Origin: an uncultured Winogradskyella sp.
GTDB taxonomy: Bacteria > Bacteroidota > Bacteroidia > Flavobacteriales > Flavobacteriaceae
NCBI RefSeq assembly: GCF_947498005.1
Contig: NZ_CANMIW010000006.1
Location: 248,001 to 312,000 of the forward strand
Direction of reading: 5' to 3'
Length of the DNA stretch: 64,000 nt
The notes under the pieces are model-generated. The model was not told where the DNA came from. It worked only from the letters and a program-made list of their open reading frames with translations, and searched no databases. The position numbers and the translations under genes are program-made. Positions 19,493 to 28,355 of this stretch are shown here, piece after piece (the first letter of the stretch is position 1; the number at the start of each line of letters is the position of its first letter).

Positions 19493-21861
19493 GCTTTAAT
19501 TTCTTTCATTAAATCTTCATAGGTATAAAACTCCTTGTCGTTTTTCGCTTTGTGATACAAAACACTAACTCGTATAGCTTTTAAACCTGTTACAGCCTGT
19601 AAATCTTGCAATTCTACAATTTCTACATCTGTATCTAGGTATTTTTTAGCCTGCAAGAATTTTACGTATTGTAAATACTCCATTTCGTCTTCTCTCTGAG
19701 AATAAACAATACTCAATTTACCTTTTTGAGTCACGCGTTCGTTGGTACCCTTTATAAAGGCTTTATCCACCCGTTTCTTTACAATTTCATATCTAGCATT
19801 GTATGTTCCATCAACATCAAATTGTTTTTCATCCATTCTAAAACTAATAGACAATGGCTGATTGAATACCAAAATCATCGACGCAACATCTAACGCTACT
19901 GGAAAATCTGGTTGCATTTGATAATAAGCATTCTCCATTTCTACCATCACTTGTAATTGCCATAACCTTAAATTATATAAGTAAATTGTATTAAAACTAT
20001 CTTCTTTAGTTAAGGATTCACCGATATACATATTATGTTCTACACCATCAGTTTTAAAACGCTCAAAATAATGCGGATACATTTGTTGTGCTTCTTCTTG
20101 TTTAGTATCTAAAATAGAAGCCATTTCTTTATTTATAAGTGATATAGTATCATCGTATTGTTTTCTATGATGATATAAAGTATCTGCTTGCGAATTTATT
20201 TTTTCAAAATAGTTATCAATTTCTTCTTTTAATGCATCAACAGTGTACAAATGTTTTAAAACAGGCTCTACTTCCTTTTTAATAAAAACAGAAATTTGAT
20301 GCTCACTATCAACCTGAAAATGAGAATCAACACTTTCTAAAAAGCTATCAATTTGATATATAAATTGTTCATAAATTGGAAGTGCTTCTAATTGAAAAGC
20401 ATTAGACAAAACATTCTTTAATGCATTAAGTTGTAATGATAAATCTTTTTGAGTTGCCCAATTTCTAGCTTCTGATGACCCTTTTATGTCTATTTGACCG
20501 TAAAGTGGATAGATATTTTCAAAAGCAATTTTATTAAAATTAGTGTCTTTACCATTCATTTGGTCCTTAATAAATTGCTTCGCTTCTTTCTTAAATCTCC
20601 ACTGTACACTAGAGTGTATTGATGTACATTCTTTTTGTATTATTGCTTCAATTAAATTAGACTCTTCATTTTTAGAACGTTCTACGGCACTTACAATAAA
20701 GGGCATAACATCCACCAATTTATTAGCATTGATACTATTTAAGATTTTAGGCTCGTTAGAAACAATCTCTAAAATACCCATTAAACCATCTTTATTAGCA
20801 ATAGGCGCAAAAATGGCGCTTTTAATTCCTTGCTCATGTAAAACATTTATATGAGGCGCTTGGCCTTGTGACCGTTCAAAAGATTTATCTACATCAGATA
20901 CTGAAAAATATTTAAACTCTTTTAAAAGCTTATTGTAAGACCACGTACATAAGGCATCTGTACAATTTTGACTTTCTAAATTATTTAGTAAATAACTATT
21001 CATGCCAACACCATAAATACGCTCAAAAACATCCTCTTCTGCATTGAAAGTTGAAAAACCAACTTTGATATTTTTAAGCCCAAATAAAGACTGAAAAATG
21101 TCATGAAAACCTTCCATAAAACCTTCACTTTTTTGTTGGGTCTCACCTATTAAAGTGGTCTTTACGTTAGAAATGGATTGATCGTCTGTAATATCAAAAA
21201 TATTAGAAATCACGAAGCCTTTGAAAAGATAACTATTTGGCGGAAACTTCTTTTTCCACAGTTCTATATCTTCAAAATTATCTATTAGCTCATCATAATC
21301 TTGCTGAGTAATCTGTGGCGCGTTTTCTGTTGGAATAACTTCTGTAAAATCCGCGTTATACAACATTTTGTAGTAACGCATTACACCATTAGAATCTGGT
21401 ATTTCATAAAAAAAAGGTCGTTTAAAATTTAAATTATAACCATAACAAAAATTTAAAATTATTGCACAAGCAAAAATATATTTTTGATCCTTAGGCATAT
21501 TCTGAATTTCCAAATCAAAATTACTTCCGGCTGTATTTATAATAGACTTAAAACGCTCTGAAGAATTGAATGTAAAATTATGAAATGGAATAGATGCCGT
21601 TTTAATTTCATTTTTAGTTAATAATGGACTAAAAGCATCTTGGAGTAATCCTTCAATCTCTTTTTCATAAGTATTAAAGATTTCAAAATCACTAAATCCA
21701 TCTCTTAAAATAGGATTTTTCTCTGCTATACTTAATACACGTCGTGCATTAGCAGCTATAAAATCATTATCAGCAGCTATTAAATTTTCATACTGATTAA
21801 GAAGTTTGTTGAAACTTATTTTTATTTCAAAAGGAGATTCTATGTTATCGTTAATATCCAA
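19489..21861 (-). CDS. Large GAF-domain protein of unknown function
   Basis: A 790-residue cytoplasmic protein. The only domain I recognise is GAF-like, roughly residues 265-400 (HEQGIKSAIFAPIANKDGLMGILEIVS). GAF domains bind small ligands, often cyclic nucleotides or hemes. The N-terminal 250 residues and the long, largely helical C-terminal half (residues 410-790) match no family I know. There is no signal peptide, membrane segment or obvious catalytic output domain. The start is TTG at 21861, because no ATG occurs before residue 120 in the frame. A TAnnTTTG promoter-like box lies on the minus strand at 21885-21892. The convergent 4-bp overlap with the HD/Pycsar-effector gene is tight, but the two are on opposite strands. 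Confidence 0.75.
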   Translation of the reverse strand: MDINDNIESPFEIKISFNKLLNQYENLIAADNDFIAANARRVLSIAEKNPILRDGFSDFEIFNTYEKEIEGLLQDAFSPLLTKNEIKTASIPFHNFTFNSSERFKSIINTAGSNFDLEIQNMPKDQKYIFACAIILNFCYGYNLNFKRPFFYEIPDSNGVMRYYKMLYNADFTEVIPTENAPQITQQDYDELIDNFEDIELWKKKFPPNSYLFKGFVISNIFDITDDQSISNVKTTLIGETQQKSEGFMEGFHDIFQSLFGLKNIKVGFSTFNAEEDVFERIYGVGMNSYLLNNLESQNCTDALCTWSYNKLLKEFKYFSVSDVDKSFERSQGQAPHINVLHEQGIKSAIFAPIANKDGLMGILEIVSNEPKILNSINANKLVDVMPFIVSAVERSKNEESNLIEAIIQKECTSIHSSVQWRFKKEAKQFIKDQMNGKDTNFNKIAFENIYPLYGQIDIKGSSEARNWATQKDLSLQLNALKNVLSNAFQLEALPIYEQFIYQIDSFLESVDSHFQVDSEHQISVFIKKEVEPVLKHLYTVDALKEEIDNYFEKINSQADTLYHHRKQYDDTISLINKEMASILDTKQEEAQQMYPHYFERFKTDGVEHNMYIGESLTKEDSFNTIYLYNLRLWQLQVMVEMENAYYQMQPDFPVALDVASMILVFNQPLSISFRMDEKQFDVDGTYNARYEIVKKRVDKAFIKGTNERVTQKGKLSIVYSQREDEMEYLQYVKFLQAKKYLDTDVEIVELQDLQAVTGLKAIRVSVLYHKAKNDKEFYTYEDLMKEIKA

Positions 21862-21968
21862 AAAAAGTAGTTTTTTTATATAGGCAAAGTTACAAATATT
21901 AAGAATAGACGTGTATCGAATTAATTTCTTACACCTTGTATTTAATTTAAAACAGTCTGCTATAAGGT

Positions 21969-22424
21969 CTAAAATCCTAATTGACCGTACGTCCAGTTAG
22001 ACCCATCACTTATAAATATTAAAGTTTTACTAGTGTTTCCATTACCTACAGTAGTTGTCATATTTACAACTGATACACCTGCAGTACTATCACCAGCAAA
22101 AAACAACACACCTGCTCCGAACGTATAAATATAGGCATTTACAGTATCGGTTACATTTCTTAGAATATAAATTCTCCCTGGCACCACTGTAGCATCTGGT
22201 AATATAAATTCCTCACTACCAGTTGTTGGTGTTAAATTGATATAAACACCATCATCAATAGGTGTCGCAGATCCACTTGGTCCACCATTTACACTTACTA
22301 CTTTTAATGATAAATTGCCGTTAATATCCAAGGTGCTTTTTGGGTCTGTTGTTCCTACACCAACTTGAGCATTGGCACCATTAAAACAGAGTGCCAATAC
22401 TAATATTAGTATTACATTTTTCAT
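21969..22424 (-). CDS. Small secreted protein with GVGTTDP(K)STLDINGNL motif
   Basis: A 151-residue protein with a Sec signal peptide (residues 1-19, ending GANAQ). The mature N-terminus is VGVGTTDPKSTLDINGNLSL, a motif that Bacteroidota share at the start of many surface and tail-fibre-like proteins. The rest is Thr/Gly/Val-rich and probably all beta. No enzyme motif, T9SS sorting domain or lipoprotein cysteine is visible. It lies 21 bp downstream of the GH97 gene on the same strand, so it may be the last gene of the glucan operon transcript, but nothing in the protein shows a glucan role. Confidence 0.75.
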   Translation of the reverse strand: MKNVILILVLALCFNGANAQVGVGTTDPKSTLDINGNLSLKVVSVNGGPSGSATPIDDGVYINLTPTTGSEEFILPDATVVPGRIYILRNVTDTVNAYIYTFGAGVLFFAGDSTAGVSVVNMTTTVGNGNTSKTLIFISDGSNWTYGQLGF

Positions 22425-22445
22425 AAGGGATAAAAAAATTAATTA

Positions 22446-24566
22446 TTATTTAGTTTTTAGACTCAAAGCAAAACCGCCACCTTTGGCAAGCTTTATAGAG
22501 AGCTTTGACTCTTTATTTAGTTCAATTTTTTCAATTTTAAGATCTAGTGGATTATCATCCCAATGCGCCTTTTCGCCATCTTTATATAAAATAGCTTCGT
22601 AAGTTGTGTCACTATCTAAAAAACTAAAATCTAAATCTATAGTCCTAGAATTTTCATCTGTAATTCCACCAACAAACCAATTTTCTGTTTCTCGTTCTTG
22701 TCTTGCAATAGTCACATAATCACCTACTTCGCCATTTAAAATAAGAGATTTATTCCAATTAACACCAACATCTCTGATGAACTGCAAAGGTTCAGGGTTA
22801 GCTTCATAATGTTCTACTAAATCAGCAGCCATTTGCACAGGACTGTATATAACCACATAAAGTGCTAATTGCTGTGCGAGGGTTGTATTAACTTGATTGT
22901 CTTGTTTATATTCATCAAATTTAATATTGAAAATTCCAGGTGTATAATCAATTGGTCCTGATAACATTCTAGTAAACGCTACTATTGGCAAATGTTCTGG
23001 TGGATTGCCACCATCACTTGCCCAAGCATTAAATTCTTGACCTCGTAAACCTTCTCTAGATATAATATTAGGATACGTTCTTCGTAATCCTGTTGCCTTA
23101 ATAGGCTCATGAGCATTTACAGCGACTTGATATTTAGCGGCTTTTATAGCTGCATTATTATATTGATTGACCATGTATTGTCCATGATGATATTCCCCTT
23201 TTGGTAGAATTTTACCTACGTAACCAGATTTTACAGCATGCATACCATATTTCTGCATCAAAGCATAGGCAGTATCTTGTTGTTTCTCGTAAGTTTCTGT
23301 TGCAGCAGAAGTTTCATGATGCATAATAATATCGACACCTTTTTCTTTTCCGTAACGTACAACCTCTGCAATATCATAATCTGGATAAGGTGTTACAAAA
23401 TCAAACACACCTTCTCTGTCTTCAAAACCAATCCAATGTTCCCAACCAGTATTCCACCCTTCAACTAATACACCACCAATATTATTCTTAGCAGAGAAAT
23501 CAATAAAATTCTTTACATTTTCTGTTGTAGCACCATGTTTTCCATGCGATTTCCCACCATCTGTCCATGTGTTCATATCTTGAGTCATTCCGTAATCCCA
23601 TGAGGATTTCCCTAAATGCATTTCCCACCAAACTCCTGTGTATTTCATAGGTTTAAACCAAGATACATCGCCAAGTTTATTTGGCTCGTTAAGGTTCACT
23701 ATAAGTTTAGATGCAATTAAATCTGGCGCATTGTCTGAAATTTGTATCGTTCGCCAAGGTGTATTAAAAGGCATCGTCTTTTTAACCTTGTAATCCCTAT
23801 TTTCTGAACCAACCAAATTACTTATTAGGTTTAAGTTTTCGGTATCTACTTTTAAGGTCATACCTGAATAATCTACTAAAGCTGCCTCGTGAAAGCTAAG
23901 ATGTATTCCATCTTTACCCACCATAGTGACTGGTGTATTAACTGCATTTTCTGGTATATAGGTCTGTGCTAGATTCTTGTGATTCTTAAATTGTAAGGCA
24001 TCAATTGCTGATAGACTCGTGGTATTGTACAAATGCTCATAAATATCCCAATCTCCAGGAATCCAAAAGGTTTTATAATCTTCTGTAAGGTTAAACTCGG
24101 TGTTTTCTTCAGTTATAAAAACATCGTTTTTTAATCGTGCTTGTTCCGGAAATTCGTATCTAAAACCTATGCCATCATCATAAACTTTGAAAATAATGTG
24201 CAAAAAACGTTCTGGACTTGTTGTTTCTTGAAGTTCTATCTTTAATTCTGTATAATTATTTACAACCTCTGATTGTTCGCCCCAAGGCATTTGCCATGTT
24301 TCGTTGAATGTTGAAATATTTGAATTCTTAATAATGAAATTCTTATTAAAAGCTGGAATATTCTTAAACTCAAAACCTAGATAAGACGTATCTACAATAG
24401 TCTCATTATTAAATTTTACCATATAAAATGGTCGACCTTCAGAATTAACATTAAAATCTACCAATACTTTTTCGTTTGGCGATGTGATTTTTGTAATTCG
24501 TTTTTCTTCTGAATTACAAGAGAATAATACCAATGCAATTGCAAATATTGAAATGTAGTTTTTCAT
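22446..24566 (-). CDS. susB: GH97 alpha-glucosidase (SusB-like), lipoprotein
   Basis: I start it at the ATG at 24566 (706 residues) because MKNYISIFAIALVLFSCNSEEK is a clear lipoprotein signal. An ATG 66 bp further upstream would add a charged, Cys-rich tail with no function. GH97 enzymes release glucose from maltodextrin ends. The inverting SusB-type glutamates are recognisable: HHETSAATE (about 416), NAHEPIKATGLRRTYPN (about 484) and SREGLRGQEFNAW (about 507). WWEMHLGK and VEGWNTGWE are also typical. It ends the minus-strand glucan arm and should act in the periplasm. The gap to the upstream GH13 gene contains two hairpin-forming repeats. Confidence 0.92.
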   Translation of the reverse strand: MKNYISIFAIALVLFSCNSEEKRITKITSPNEKVLVDFNVNSEGRPFYMVKFNNETIVDTSYLGFEFKNIPAFNKNFIIKNSNISTFNETWQMPWGEQSEVVNNYTELKIELQETTSPERFLHIIFKVYDDGIGFRYEFPEQARLKNDVFITEENTEFNLTEDYKTFWIPGDWDIYEHLYNTTSLSAIDALQFKNHKNLAQTYIPENAVNTPVTMVGKDGIHLSFHEAALVDYSGMTLKVDTENLNLISNLVGSENRDYKVKKTMPFNTPWRTIQISDNAPDLIASKLIVNLNEPNKLGDVSWFKPMKYTGVWWEMHLGKSSWDYGMTQDMNTWTDGGKSHGKHGATTENVKNFIDFSAKNNIGGVLVEGWNTGWEHWIGFEDREGVFDFVTPYPDYDIAEVVRYGKEKGVDIIMHHETSAATETYEKQQDTAYALMQKYGMHAVKSGYVGKILPKGEYHHGQYMVNQYNNAAIKAAKYQVAVNAHEPIKATGLRRTYPNIISREGLRGQEFNAWASDGGNPPEHLPIVAFTRMLSGPIDYTPGIFNIKFDEYKQDNQVNTTLAQQLALYVVIYSPVQMAADLVEHYEANPEPLQFIRDVGVNWNKSLILNGEVGDYVTIARQERETENWFVGGITDENSRTIDLDFSFLDSDTTYEAILYKDGEKAHWDDNPLDLKIEKIELNKESKLSIKLAKGGGFALSLKTK

Positions 24567-24666
24567 GCTGTATAAAGTTTTAGACCAACTAATATTAATG
24601 CTAACTGAGCATAATCGCAGTCGGCACCTCATAGGTTCGTTTTTTTTATTTTATTACTTTACTAAG

Positions 24667-24699
24667 AGACTTGCTAGGTTTTAAAAACCTTCTAAGTCT
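24667..24699. repeat. Imperfect intergenic palindrome
   Basis: The outer arms AGACTT / AAGTCT and inner arms AGGTTTT / AAAACCT pair around a single central base, with three unpaired positions per arm. It lies between the GH97 and GH13 genes. A related half (AAAAACCTATTAGGTCTTTTT) lies at 33783-33803 next to another palindrome of this locus, so it looks like a dispersed small repeat. A transcript-level hairpin that stabilises or attenuates the long operon mRNA is possible. Confidence 0.45.
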
Positions 24700-24710
24700 A
24701 TAATCCATAA

Positions 24711-24735
24711 CTACAAGGCTTTTGAAACCTAGTAG
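24711..24735. repeat. Intergenic palindrome of the CTACAAGG...CCT(T)G.AGG type
   Basis: The arms CTACAAGG and CCTAGTAG pair with a single mismatch and enclose CTTTTGAAA. It shares CTACAAGG.TTTTGAAACCT with the palindrome at 33726-33752, about 9 kb away in the same operon. Similar intergenic palindromes are frequent in flavobacterial genomes as far as I recall. Confidence 0.5.
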
Positions 24736-24748
24736 GATAATAAATAGA

Positions 24749-26425
24749 TTATTTTTTTTCTATCAGTACGACTTCAAATTCTGAGTCTATTGTAATCTCA
24801 CCATTTTCTACTGTTGCCGTTTTGCCTGAATATGTATCATTTAAAACATCTCCTTCTTCAAAAATTTTAGAAACATCTATGACCTTCTTGCCTTTTTCTA
24901 AGTCTAACCCTATTAGCACTAAATCCTTAAAATTACCTTTCTGGTAGCTTCTATAAAAATAGTAAGGAGAAGACGTTATCATTTGGTGAGTACCTGCACC
25001 AACCGCAGGATGTTTTGCTCTAAATTGACCTAATTTCTGCCAATGTGTTAAAACTTCTTTTGTACGTTTCCTTTTGGCTATAGAATCCCAATTCATCATA
25101 GATCGCAATGTAGCATCTCCTTCTGTGTCCGGAACTATTAATGATCTTGAGGATTCGTCTCCATAATAAACTTGTGATGTTCCTGGCGACAATAAAAGTT
25201 TATTTGCAGTTTCGTAAGGCTTTTTTCTTTGGGCATCAAATGGACTACCATCATCATGTGAGCTGAGGTAATTTAATGTTCCAAAGTCCTTCAACTCATC
25301 ATGTAAAATAGCATTATAATGTTTAAATAAGTCTTCGTAATCTTTATCCTTAGAATTATATTTAAATTCAAAATTGATGAGACTTTGAAAACTCGGTGGA
25401 TTAAAATAATTGACCTTTCTATCGCCAAAATCAAACTCCTGGCCTGAGCTTACGCCATAATTGTATACTTCGCCAACAAGGTAAAAATTGTTGTCATCTA
25501 GTACTTTTTCGGCATTATTCTTTTTGTATTCTGCAAATGCAAAATCGCATTCTACTTTGAATTCTGTCCACACATATTCTTCGACATGTTTTACAGTATC
25601 TACTCTATACCCATCAACTCCAAATTCGGTAATGTAATCTGTTAACCATTTCATGATATAAAAACGTGGTGCTCTAGGATGGCCCGTTCTTTCAAAAAAC
25701 GCATCGAGTTCTTTTACTTCTTGTTCGTAACGACCTTCGGCTTTCCACTTTTCTACTAACTGCGGTGGCAATTCTACATTTTCATTACTTTCTGTTCTAA
25801 TATCAGGAAGATTTGCAACCAACGTACAGCTAATCGTATTATCATAATTATCGTAGGTACATTGCTTATCTGTTCTTACCCATTCTTCTGGCCAAACTGG
25901 ATCTTTATCTGTAACAGGACCTGTATGATTAATAACGGCATCTAATACTATTCTAATACCTCTTGCATGTGCTTCTTTTATTAACTCACGCAAATCTTCT
26001 TTGGTTCCAAAATTAGGATCAATACGAGTCCAATCTTTTGTCCAATACCCATGAAAACCATAAGATACTCCTGTTCCTTCATCTGTTCCTCCATGGATTT
26101 GCTCAACAATTGGAGTCATCCAAATTGCGTTAATACCTAATTTTGTAAAATAACCTTCTTTAACTTTTTGAGTAATCCCTTTTATATCACCTCCTTTAAA
26201 ACCTCTAAGCTTACCAGTTTTTCGAGTTCTATTAAAATTTACATCATTAGATTGATCTCCATTATTAAATCTATCCGTGAGTAAAAAATAAAGATTTGCG
26301 CCTTCCCAAACAAAAGGTGTTTCAGTTACTTCTGCTGACGCATCCATACTGCTTCTGTTATCTTCTGCTTTATTTTTACAACTCAAAGTGATTAGAATTA
26401 TCGTGAATAAAATTAGTTTTTTCAT
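24749..26425 (-). CDS. GH13 alpha-amylase-family lipoprotein
   Basis: A 558-residue lipoprotein (signal ends LITLSCKN). It is a single GH13 barrel plus a C-terminal beta domain. Catalytic residues are visible: nucleophile Asp in GVDGYRVDTVKH (about 278), acid/base Glu in YLVGEVYNYG (about 315) and the third Asp in LSSHDDGSPF (about 391). The conserved region VLDAVINHTGP binds the -1 subsite. The start LYFLLTDRFNNGD resembles periplasmic or cell-bound alpha-amylases acting on maltodextrins. The exact cut (amylase, cyclomaltodextrinase or glucosidase) cannot be fixed. It lies 41 bp downstream of the next GH13 gene in the same operon. Confidence 0.92.
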   Translation of the reverse strand: MKKLILFTIILITLSCKNKAEDNRSSMDASAEVTETPFVWEGANLYFLLTDRFNNGDQSNDVNFNRTRKTGKLRGFKGGDIKGITQKVKEGYFTKLGINAIWMTPIVEQIHGGTDEGTGVSYGFHGYWTKDWTRIDPNFGTKEDLRELIKEAHARGIRIVLDAVINHTGPVTDKDPVWPEEWVRTDKQCTYDNYDNTISCTLVANLPDIRTESNENVELPPQLVEKWKAEGRYEQEVKELDAFFERTGHPRAPRFYIMKWLTDYITEFGVDGYRVDTVKHVEEYVWTEFKVECDFAFAEYKKNNAEKVLDDNNFYLVGEVYNYGVSSGQEFDFGDRKVNYFNPPSFQSLINFEFKYNSKDKDYEDLFKHYNAILHDELKDFGTLNYLSSHDDGSPFDAQRKKPYETANKLLLSPGTSQVYYGDESSRSLIVPDTEGDATLRSMMNWDSIAKRKRTKEVLTHWQKLGQFRAKHPAVGAGTHQMITSSPYYFYRSYQKGNFKDLVLIGLDLEKGKKVIDVSKIFEEGDVLNDTYSGKTATVENGEITIDSEFEVVLIEKK

Positions 26426-26466
26426 TGTTGTTTATAAATTTATAGAAACTATTATGTCTTGTCGTT

Positions 26467-28350
26467 TTAATTTTCAATTTTCAAAATAAACGACTCTAAA
26501 GGCTTAATATCAATTCTTACATTGGCCTTTCCATCTTTTACTTTTAAAGTTGAAGCGTACGTATTGTATAATTGATCTTCAACGTTGTATTCTCCATCTT
26601 TTAGTTGTAATTTTTGAACTAGATCTTCTGGTAACTGCAACTCGAATCCATAGGTGTTATCTGCATTGAAATTTGAAATGACAATTAGTTTTTCATCACT
26701 ACTCCAACGAACAAACGATAAAACTTTATCGTTATACCATTCTGTGTGTTGATGATTGTAATGTTGAAGATCTTGATAATTGCCCATCAAAGCAGAACTA
26801 TTTATTGTGAAATTCAATAGACGTTTATAAAAATCACGAAGTTCATCTTCTTGCTTGGTTAATTGTCCGCCATTAAACTTTTTATCGTTTACCCAACGCA
26901 CTAAACTAGGCACTGAGCCATAATCGAAAATTGAAGTTCTTGTTGGATCTCCAAAACCTAAATCCTCTGCACCAGGTTCACCAAATTCTTGCCCAAAATA
27001 TATCATTGTTGGTGCAGTAGATGATGTTGCAGAAACCACCATGGCTGGTTTTCCTTTTTCTGCGCTACCAGCAAAATCTGGACTAGCAATTCGTTGCTCA
27101 TCATGGTTTTCTAAAAAATGAAGCATATGATGTTCAATATCACCTAAATCATTTAAAATTGGTGGAATATTGTCTGTACTTCCGTGACCTTGCATTACGT
27201 GTTTAAGGGTATCATAGAGCTGAACTTTATCATATAAATAATCCATTTTACCACGTTTAATGTAATCTCTATACAAACTTGGGTTATAGACCTCAGCTAA
27301 TAAAAAGGCTTCTGGGTTTTTCATTTTTACATGAGAGTTCATATAACTCCAAAATTCAACTGGCACCATTTCTGCCATATCGTATCTAAAACCATCAACA
27401 CCTTTTGCCGTCCAATACAACGCAATATCCTTAAATTTAACCCAAGAACTTGGTACGGTTTTATCTTTCCAAAATTCGTAATGCTTTTTGTAATTTTCGT
27501 TTTCAAAACCAGCAGGTAATTCATCAAAATCTTTTCTACCTTCTGGACTAATGCCGTAATTTACTTTTACAGTTTCATACCAGTCATTAATATCTGGTTG
27601 TGAAGCTCTAGATCCATTACCTGTCCATTTTGCAGGGATTTCTTCAAACTTACTATCTGCTAAACTATTTTTTTCTCCACCTAAGGGTTGGTAACCATGT
27701 TTCCATTCTGGTACTGTAAAAGCTTCTCCTGGATTGTAATAAAAGTTATTATTAACATCGTACGTTTTTGTTTTATCATCCTCTGCTCCAAAATCTGTTG
27801 ATCCTTCAGGATTAGTTAAACTTTGATAATTACGAGCCACGTGATTAGGAACAATATCGATAATAACTTTTAAATTTACCTTGTGAGAACGTTCAATTAA
27901 AGCTTCAAATTCTTCGAGTCTGTTTTCAACATTTACAGCTAAATCTGGATTTACATTGTAGTAATCTTTTACTGCATATGGCGAACCTGCTCGACCTTTT
28001 ACAATATCTGGATCATCATTAGAAATCCCAAATTGTGAATAATCCGTAATCACATCATGATGTGGAACTCCTGTATACCAAATATGTGTTACACCTAAAT
28101 CCTTTATTTCTTTTAAAGCTTTAACCGTAAAATCATTAAACTTACCTACTCCATTTTCTTGAAGTGTTCCCCAAGGTTTATTAGTGGTATTCGTGTTTCC
28201 GAATAAGCGAGTAAAAACTTGATATACGACTTCTTTTTTCTTCATATTAATTTTTGTTTCTTTGGACTCTAAGGGTGTTTTTATTTCATTCTCACATCCA
28301 AAAATGCTGAATACAGCTATTAAAATAATACTTTTTCTTATAATTTTCAT
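26467..28350 (-). CDS. GH13 alpha-amylase-family lipoprotein
   Basis: A 627-residue lipoprotein (signal ends FSIFGCENE). The barrel starts with VVYQVFTRLFGN and KEIKDLGVTHIWYTG. The catalytic set is Asp in DGFRYDMAEM (about 325), Glu in LLAEVYNP (about 352) and Asp in LENHDEQRI (about 413). IIDIVPNHVAR is conserved region I. The inserted B-domain (residues 170-260, PDINDWYETVKVNYGI) is long and of the type seen in Bacteroidota maltodextrin GH13 enzymes. It differs clearly from the two other GH13 lipoproteins here, so it probably has its own chain-length or branch preference. The 5-bp gap to the GH31 gene indicates one transcript. Confidence 0.92.
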   Translation of the reverse strand: MKIIRKSIILIAVFSIFGCENEIKTPLESKETKINMKKKEVVYQVFTRLFGNTNTTNKPWGTLQENGVGKFNDFTVKALKEIKDLGVTHIWYTGVPHHDVITDYSQFGISNDDPDIVKGRAGSPYAVKDYYNVNPDLAVNVENRLEEFEALIERSHKVNLKVIIDIVPNHVARNYQSLTNPEGSTDFGAEDDKTKTYDVNNNFYYNPGEAFTVPEWKHGYQPLGGEKNSLADSKFEEIPAKWTGNGSRASQPDINDWYETVKVNYGISPEGRKDFDELPAGFENENYKKHYEFWKDKTVPSSWVKFKDIALYWTAKGVDGFRYDMAEMVPVEFWSYMNSHVKMKNPEAFLLAEVYNPSLYRDYIKRGKMDYLYDKVQLYDTLKHVMQGHGSTDNIPPILNDLGDIEHHMLHFLENHDEQRIASPDFAGSAEKGKPAMVVSATSSTAPTMIYFGQEFGEPGAEDLGFGDPTRTSIFDYGSVPSLVRWVNDKKFNGGQLTKQEDELRDFYKRLLNFTINSSALMGNYQDLQHYNHQHTEWYNDKVLSFVRWSSDEKLIVISNFNADNTYGFELQLPEDLVQKLQLKDGEYNVEDQLYNTYASTLKVKDGKANVRIDIKPLESFILKIEN

Positions 28351-28355
28351 TTAAA

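Noticed and set aside
24567..24632. Upstream ATG extending the GH97 protein by 22 residues
   Set aside because: The extension is Cys/Arg/Ser-rich and precedes a clean lipoprotein signal. Translation from it would spoil export.
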